Of a stretch of 12,116 nucleotides of DNA, positions 7,721 through 12,116 are shown piece by piece. A model generated the notes under the pieces. That model saw nothing but the letters and a program-made list of their open reading frames with translations. It searched no databases and was not told the origin of the DNA. Position 1 is the first letter of the stretch; the number at the start of each line of letters is the position of its first letter. The position numbers and the translations under genes are program-made. Source of the stretch: JASKKU01 sp964416905 (lineage in GTDB: Archaea; Nanobdellota; Nanobdellia; Woesearchaeales; JASKKU01); assembly GCA_964416905.1 (NCBI GenBank), contig CAYQFL010000020.1:1-12116 (forward strand). Reading direction: 5' to 3'.

Positions 7721-7747
7721 CTTTTTAAAAGTTTTTACTTTTTGGTT
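7721..7747 (-). promoter_or_regulatory. Probable promoter of the pilin-like/transglutaminase cluster
   Basis: On the minus strand AACCAAAAAGT (7747-7737, BRE-like) is followed by AAAAAC and then CTTTTTAAAAAGG-like sequence, where TTTTAAAA at 7723-7730 is a TATA-like core. Initiation about 25 bases later gives a start near 7700 and a leader of roughly 25 bases before the ATG at 7674. Confidence 0.4.
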
Positions 7748-7775
7748 CCTTTTTTAAATCATTAAACCAAAAAGT
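7737..7775. repeat. Perfect 11-bp inverted repeat in the divergent promoter region
   Basis: ACTTTTTGGTT at 7737-7747 is the exact reverse complement of AACCAAAAAGT at 7765-7775, with a 17-base AT-rich spacer. Each arm lies just upstream of one of two divergent TATA-like boxes, so each may be the BRE of its own promoter, or the pair may bind a dimeric regulator. A rho-independent-style hairpin is less likely given the location between divergent starts. Confidence 0.6.
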
Positions 7776-7786
7776 TTAAAAAAAAA
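7765..7786 (+). promoter_or_regulatory. Probable promoter of secF-secD, likely leaderless
   Basis: AACCAAAAAG (BRE-like) is followed by TTTAAAAAAAAA (TATA-like, centre about 7778). Starting about 25 bases downstream places the RNA 5' end at or next to the ATG at 7805, so the mRNA would be leaderless or nearly so. This agrees with the absence of a Shine-Dalgarno before secF. Confidence 0.45.
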
Positions 7787-7804
7787 TCTCAAAAACCTGA
7801 TTGT

Positions 7805-8680
7805 ATGATCTCAATAAGACGAATTTATAAAGAAAAATACAAGTCTTTGCTTTTAATAACTATCTTTCTGCTTATTTTCGCAATTGCTCAGATTTCTTAT
7901 CAAGTAGCCACTACAGGAGATTTTATTCACAAAGGTGTTTCTCTAAGCGGTGGTTTCACAGTTTCAGTTTATCCTGATTCTCAAGTAGACCTTGATCTGG
8001 TAGCAGATTTATTCAAGGAGCGTTTCCCTAAGGAAGATATAGATATTAAAAAGATTCAAAGTTCTGAATTTCCTTACGCATTTATTATTGAGACAACTTT
8101 AGATTCCTCTCAAGGTGATGAGTTGATAAATTTGCTTAAAGCGAACTTAGGCAATTTTGATTATTCTACAAGCTATATTGGGCCTGCTTTGGGTGAGAGT
8201 TTCTTCCAACAGACTATTAAAGCGTTGATTTTTGCATTTATTGCAATGGCTATCGTTGTCTTTCTTTACTTTAAGGTTCCTGTACCTTCTTTTGCAGTTG
8301 TTTTATCTGCTTTTACTGATATCATTGTATCTTTGGCTATTGTTAACTTAATAGGCATAAAGATTTCAAAAGCAGGTATGGCTGCCTTCCTTATGTTGAT
8401 TGGTTACTCTGTAGATACAGATATTCTTTTAACAACTCGTGTGCTGAAAAACAAGAAAGGCACAGTTTATAGCAGGATTTTAGATGCGATGAAAACAGGT
8501 TTAACAATGAGTTTCACAACGCTGATTACTGTAACTTTGGCTTATTTTTTAACAAATTCTTTAGATATAAAACAAATTATGCTTATTTTAATTATAGGAT
8601 TAATGGTTGATTTGTTAAGTACATGGATACAAAATGCAGCTATTTTAAGGATGTATGCTGAGAAAAATGAAAAAGCTTAA
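7805..8680 (+). CDS. secF: Protein translocase accessory subunit SecF
   Basis: SecF pairs with SecD in a membrane complex that uses the ion gradient to help SecYEG export or insert proteins. The 291-residue protein has the expected plan: membrane span 1 at about 15-33; a GVSLSGG segment (44-50) equivalent to the GXDFXGG of bacterial SecF; a periplasm-side P1-like domain (50-130); then five more spans at about 137-155, 160-183, 190-210, 233-250 and 256-280. The signature LMLIGYSVDTDILLTTRVL (196-214) is intact, including Asp204 and Asp206. It is the first gene of the pair and overlaps secD by 26 bases, implying coupled translation. The order secF-secD is the reverse of the common bacterial order. 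No yajC is present, as usual in archaea. Confidence 0.95.
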   Translation: MISIRRIYKEKYKSLLLITIFLLIFAIAQISYQVATTGDFIHKGVSLSGGFTVSVYPDSQVDLDLVADLFKERFPKEDIDIKKIQSSEFPYAFIIETTLDSSQGDELINLLKANLGNFDYSTSYIGPALGESFFQQTIKALIFAFIAMAIVVFLYFKVPVPSFAVVLSAFTDIIVSLAIVNLIGIKISKAGMAAFLMLIGYSVDTDILLTTRVLKNKKGTVYSRILDAMKTGLTMSFTTLITVTLAYFLTNSLDIKQIMLILIIGLMVDLLSTWIQNAAILRMYAEKNEKA

Positions 8681-10265
8681 ACAAATGTTCTCAAAGGTTC
8701 AGGTATGGATATTGATATTCTTTATAGTTTTAGCTCTTATAGCTATAAACCCGAGGCCTTTTGCTTCTGGCGTTGCAATTAGAGGTGTTGAGAAAGATAG
8801 CCCTGCGTACAACGCTGGAATTAGGATTCCAGAAAAAGTTGTTTCCCCAACATCTCTTGAAGTTATTACTGAGATAAATCAAATCAAGATAGCTAACATT
8901 GCTGATTATTTGTCTGTAGTCTCAAATTTGAAGCCTAATATGACAGCTTTGATAATAACGAATAAAGGAGAATACACCGCTCTTGTAGGAGACAAGAACG
9001 GTTCAGCATATCTTGGTTTAAGAGTTTATAACGCTCCAAAAAGCAACATTCAATTTGGTTTAGATGTTGTCGGAGGAACAAGAGCTATTTTGAAACCCGT
9101 TGAACAAGTTAACGATAGTGATTTGGATTTGGTTCTTGAAAATATCAAACAAAGGTTAGACTTCTATGGTCTTTCGGACTTATCTGTGAGGATTGCAAGA
9201 GATTTAGACGGTCAAAAGTACATTATTGTAGAAATTGCTGGCGAAAGCGAGGAAATCGTTAGAGAGCTTCTTACAAAACAGGGAAAATTCGTTGCAAAGA
9301 TTGGGAACAAAACAGTGTTTGAAGGAGGTAAAAAAGAAATTACCTATGTTTGTAGAACCCCTGATTGTAGCAGAGCTATAGACCCCATGAGAGGCGGTTG
9401 CCAAAGGTCTGGTAATGAATATGTCTGCGCTTTTAGTTTCTCTATTAGTTTAAGCCCTGAAGCTGCACAGAGACAAGCTGAGATAACAAAGGACCTTAAT
9501 GTTATATACTCTTCTGGCTCTACAGACGGTTATCTTAATGAGAGTTTAGACTTGTATCTTGACGATAAATTGTATGATTCTTTAAGAATTAGTGCCGGCC
9601 TTAAAGGTAAAGAAACCACTCAAATTTTAATTACAGGTTATGGTCGAGGCCAGACCTATCAAGAGGCAGTCCAGGATTCAACGAAGCAGATGAAAAGCTT
9701 GCAATCAATCTTGATGTCAGGAAGTATGCCTGTTAAGTTACAAGTTGTTAGTGTAGAGAACATTTCTCCTAAATTAGGTAGAGAATTTATTTCTGGAGCA
9801 GCAATTATAGGATTATTCTCAATGCTTTCCATCGTGTTAATTCTTTTCTTGAGGTATAGAGAGTCCTCTGTAATTTTGCCTATGTTTTTAGTTATGCTTA
9901 GTGAAGTTATAATACTTTTAGGATTTGCAGCGTTAACTAGCTGGAGCCTGGATTCAGCAGCTGTTGCAGGTATTCTTGTTGCAGTTGGTACGGGAGTTGA
10001 TGATTTAATAGTCATTATGGATGAAATTAAGAAGGGTTATTCTTCTAAGTATACAAACTGGAAGCGAATTTTAAAGAGAGCCTTCTTTATCATATTTGGT
10101 TCTTACTTTACAACAGTTGCAGCAATGACTCCTTTAATTTTTGCGGGCGCAGGTTTACTCAAAGGGTTTGCAATCGCAACTATTACTGGAGTAAGTATTG
10201 GCGTATTTATTACAAGGCCAGCATTTTCGAAGATTGCGGAAATTTTGATTAAGAAAGAAAACTAA
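8655..10265 (+). CDS. secD: Protein translocase accessory subunit SecD, with PDZ-like domain and cysteine-bearing P1 insert
   Basis: This 536-residue partner of SecF has span 1 at about 14-31. Residues 38-115 (GVAIRGVEKDSPAYNAGI and on) look like a PDZ-like module, a known arrangement in archaeal SecD. The SecD signature FGLDVVGGTRAILKP spans 134-148. The P1 domain contains NIKQRLDFYGLSD (163-175) and a four-cysteine insert (Cys233, Cys238, Cys249, Cys258) just before SLSPEAAQRQA (265-275). These cysteines face outside, so two disulfides are likely. Five further spans follow (about 378-399, 404-426, 434-455, 474-495 and 500-522), including LVAVGTGVDDLIVIMDEI (441-458) with the paired aspartates (449-450) of the RND-type motif. 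The start at 8655 gives MLRKMKKLKQMF; in-frame ATGs at residues 5 and 11 are possible alternatives and would keep span 1. AAGGA lies just before the chosen ATG inside secF. Confidence 0.95.
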   Translation: MLRKMKKLKQMFSKVQVWILIFFIVLALIAINPRPFASGVAIRGVEKDSPAYNAGIRIPEKVVSPTSLEVITEINQIKIANIADYLSVVSNLKPNMTALIITNKGEYTALVGDKNGSAYLGLRVYNAPKSNIQFGLDVVGGTRAILKPVEQVNDSDLDLVLENIKQRLDFYGLSDLSVRIARDLDGQKYIIVEIAGESEEIVRELLTKQGKFVAKIGNKTVFEGGKKEITYVCRTPDCSRAIDPMRGGCQRSGNEYVCAFSFSISLSPEAAQRQAEITKDLNVIYSSGSTDGYLNESLDLYLDDKLYDSLRISAGLKGKETTQILITGYGRGQTYQEAVQDSTKQMKSLQSILMSGSMPVKLQVVSVENISPKLGREFISGAAIIGLFSMLSIVLILFLRYRESSVILPMFLVMLSEVIILLGFAALTSWSLDSAAVAGILVAVGTGVDDLIVIMDEIKKGYSSKYTNWKRILKRAFFIIFGSYFTTVAAMTPLIFAGAGLLKGFAIATITGVSIGVFITRPAFSKIAEILIKKEN

Positions 10266-10299
10266 ATAAATCCCAAACCAATTAGTTAAATTAAAAATA

Positions 10300-11988
10300 A
10301 TGATGTTCGCAGAGACCCTTGGATATGTTATTTTTAGCTGTTTTGTTCTCTCGCAAATAATTTTCTGGCAATATGCCTTTAAAAACCTAAAAAAAGAATC
10401 ACCACAAAGAAAATTAATTCTTTCTTTAATTGTCTTAACTTTTATCATAATAAAAATTTTCTTTTCTCAACCATATTATGGTTCAGAAGACGATGATGAT
10501 CTATATATTTACGAGAGATTATATGTTATGTTATTTCCACAAACCGAACTTAACCCTAATTGGTATGGTGCTAGTGAAGACCCTTCTTTAATAAATTATG
10601 TTATTTATCCTTTTTTTAGATTAGTTTTAGCATTTAACCCACTTTTCAAATTATTTCCTTCACAAATAACCTTCTTTACGTTATATTCTTCAATAGTTAT
10701 GTTAGTTTCATTTTATTTATTGATTAAATCTTTATTTAAGGAAACATCTTTTCTTCCTATACTGATTTTAGTTTTGTCCCAGAATTTTTTCTATTTCTCT
10801 CGTTCACTATCATATATTTTCATTTCCCACAGTTATTTTTTATCAGCTCTTATTTTACTTTATTTTTTTGAAAGAAAAAAAGGTCCCAAAAGGTGTTTGT
10901 TGTTGTTTTCGTCTTTTTTCTTATTACTTTATTCATCCTTTGTAAAGGTAGATAATCGCATCTTTATCTTACTTTATATAATATATTGGTTGAATTTAAG
11001 AAAAGTACCTTTTAGAAAAGTAATTCTTTACTCTTTAGCTCTTGTTCCAATTCCTTTTGTTTCTTCACAATTTTCTCGTAGGTCTTTGAATTACTTAAAG
11101 AGCAAAACAATCCTTTCAATGATTCAGAGCCTGCCCCTTTTCCTTTTTAAATCATACAATAGTTTTATCTTTTTAATAGCTTTTATTTTCTCTATTTTTC
11201 TCTTTTCAGATAATTTTTTTATAATTATTTACTTCTTTACTTTTTTATTTATGTATTCCTTCTCGTATAGTGTAGATGCCATGCTTGTAAGGTTTCGTTA
11301 TACAAATGCGTTAATTGCTCCATCTTTATTAGTTTTGGTCGCTGTTCTTAATAAAGAATTTTTCAAACAGAAAAAATACCTGAAAAATTTAATTTATATC
11401 ATATTAATTGGTTTACAGCTTTTATCATTCTTTTTGACTCCTATTCATTATGATAAATCTGAACGTATAAACTATTTAGAATCTAAATCTTTTGAAGGAA
11501 TCTCAGACGTGGTTTATCTTCTACCCATATTTGGCTCTAGACCTTTGGATTATGCTTTGATTTTGAAATCAAAGAATCCGGATATTGTTATTAGACCTTT
11601 ATCGGTTATTATAGAAAATCATAGTGTAAGCATTGAATTAAAGAAGATATTCCTTAAGGATATTTTTATTCCTGATAGCTGTAATAATGATATCCCTCCT
11701 GAAAAGGTCTCTCAAATTTTCACAAACTTAACTTTAGAACAGATAAGACCTTACTGTTATGATTTTAAATGGGTGACCATAGAACATGCTTTTGACGATT
11801 ACATGAAATCTCTAAATAAAAGCTATCCTTTAAAAGAAATAAACTTTCTTTTAATTAGATCTGAGCCTTCTAAATATGATATTTCAGAATCTTATGAAAA
11901 GCTTCTGGATGTTTTTAGATCCAGCTGTGTTGTTGAAGAGTTAGAATCTCCTTCTGATCTAGTTAGATTCTATAATGTAACTTGTTGA
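10300..11988 (+). CDS. Multi-spanning membrane protein, possible GT-C-fold glycosyltransferase
   Basis: I do not recognise a named family. The 562-residue protein has about ten hydrophobic spans in residues 1-380 (for example 6-24, 38-56, 100-118, 122-142, 150-165, 172-190, 198-215, 220-232, 240-255, 286-320 and 362-380), then a soluble C-terminal domain (about 385-562). The first outside loop contains GSEDDDDLYIYE (61-72), followed by WYGASEDPSLINY (88-100). An acidic pair in the first loop followed by a XPSL/XPPL-Y motif is typical of GT-C glycosyltransferases such as the PMT/GT39 and ArnT-like groups, which use lipid-linked sugars. The C-terminal domain has Cys461, Cys486, Cys543 and Cys562 and several sequons. 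The gene starts 34 bases after secD and may be co-transcribed with it. It is very AT-rich and phenylalanine-rich. ATGATG at the start leaves a one-residue ambiguity. Catalytic function is inference. Confidence 0.7.
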   Translation: MMFAETLGYVIFSCFVLSQIIFWQYAFKNLKKESPQRKLILSLIVLTFIIIKIFFSQPYYGSEDDDDLYIYERLYVMLFPQTELNPNWYGASEDPSLINYVIYPFFRLVLAFNPLFKLFPSQITFFTLYSSIVMLVSFYLLIKSLFKETSFLPILILVLSQNFFYFSRSLSYIFISHSYFLSALILLYFFERKKGPKRCLLLFSSFFLLLYSSFVKVDNRIFILLYIIYWLNLRKVPFRKVILYSLALVPIPFVSSQFSRRSLNYLKSKTILSMIQSLPLFLFKSYNSFIFLIAFIFSIFLFSDNFFIIIYFFTFLFMYSFSYSVDAMLVRFRYTNALIAPSLLVLVAVLNKEFFKQKKYLKNLIYIILIGLQLLSFFLTPIHYDKSERINYLESKSFEGISDVVYLLPIFGSRPLDYALILKSKNPDIVIRPLSVIIENHSVSIELKKIFLKDIFIPDSCNNDIPPEKVSQIFTNLTLEQIRPYCYDFKWVTIEHAFDDYMKSLNKSYPLKEINFLLIRSEPSKYDISESYEKLLDVFRSSCVVEELESPSDLVRFYNVTC

Positions 11989-12030
11989 ATGAGCTAATTT
12001 TCTTGATAATATGTGTTGGTTTATTGAAAA

Positions 12031-12114
12031 CGCCAGGGGCGGGATTTGAACCCACACAGGCAAAAGCCCAGCTGGTCTCGAGCCAGCCGCACTACCGGAT
12101 TATGCGACCCTGGC
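12031..12114 (-). tRNA. tRNA-Ser, anticodon CGA
   Basis: Read on the minus strand, a full type II cloverleaf forms: acceptor GCCAGGG/CCCTGGC with discriminator G; a 3-bp D stem GCA/TGC with GG in the loop; anticodon stem GCTGG/CCAGC with loop CTCGAGA (anticodon CGA at 12080-12078, reading UCG); an extended variable arm with GGC-TTTT-GCC; and T stem GTGGG/CCCGC with loop TTCAAAT. The long variable arm and discriminator G are serine identity features in archaea. No CCA is encoded and there is no intron. A TTTT run directly follows the 3' end on the minus strand and can serve as terminator. It converges with the membrane-protein gene. Its promoter is outside the window. Confidence 0.97.
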
Positions 12115-12116
12115 AT

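Noticed and set aside
8655..8690. Frameshift or fusion between secF and secD because the genes overlap
   Set aside because: Both frames have complete, separate proteins with their own first membrane span; a 26-base overlap is normal coupling.
9204..10448. Minus-strand ORFs opposite secD and the start of the next gene
   Set aside because: They are antisense to conserved SecD motifs and have no promoter or family features.
1..12116. Mobile elements, CRISPR arrays, toxin-antitoxin or defence genes
   Set aside because: No transposase, terminal repeats with target duplications, regularly spaced repeats, or defence-protein motifs were seen on either strand.

Overview
The window looks like a piece of an AT-rich archaeal chromosome. 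The evidence is a 23S rRNA with an archaeal G at the position equivalent to E. coli 2058, archaeal class III (pilin-type) signal peptides, a separate SecF/SecD pair with archaeal sequence features, TATA-like boxes close to starts with mostly no Shine-Dalgarno, and a tRNA-Ser gene without an encoded CCA. Low GC in the coding genes, a 23S gene with no 5S or tRNA behind it, and a SecD with a four-cysteine insert suggest a DPANN-type lineage (Nanoarchaeota/Woesearchaeota-like). That placement is inference from memory, not from a computed tree.

Layout. Positions 1-~2888 are almost all of a 23S rRNA gene; about 35 bases of its 5' end lie outside the window. Positions ~2889-3068 are an AT-rich spacer with T-runs (probable terminator) and a probable promoter. 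A plus-strand gene at 3069-4640 encodes a B12-binding-like/radical SAM enzyme of the COG1031 type. It converges, with only 5 bases between stop codons, on a minus-strand cluster read from 7674 down to 4646. That cluster encodes two small proteins with pilin-type signal peptides (one ends in a six-cysteine tail) and a large secreted, sequon-rich transglutaminase-fold protein with a complete Cys-His-Asp triad. A 130-base divergent promoter region (7675-7804) with a perfect 11-bp inverted repeat separates this cluster from the plus-strand secF-secD pair (7805-10265, overlapping by 26 bases). A multi-membrane-span protein that resembles GT-C glycosyltransferases follows at 10300-11988. A tRNA-Ser(CGA) gene on the minus strand closes the window.

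How the parts fit. Everything between 4646 and 11988 concerns the cell envelope. SecFD assists protein export through SecYEG. The divergent cluster makes exported surface proteins. The last large gene could glycosylate exported proteins or build surface glycans on the outer membrane face. The most interesting unit is the pilin-like/pilin-like/transglutaminase cluster sharing a symmetric promoter region with secFD. No mobile element, CRISPR array or phage gene was seen.
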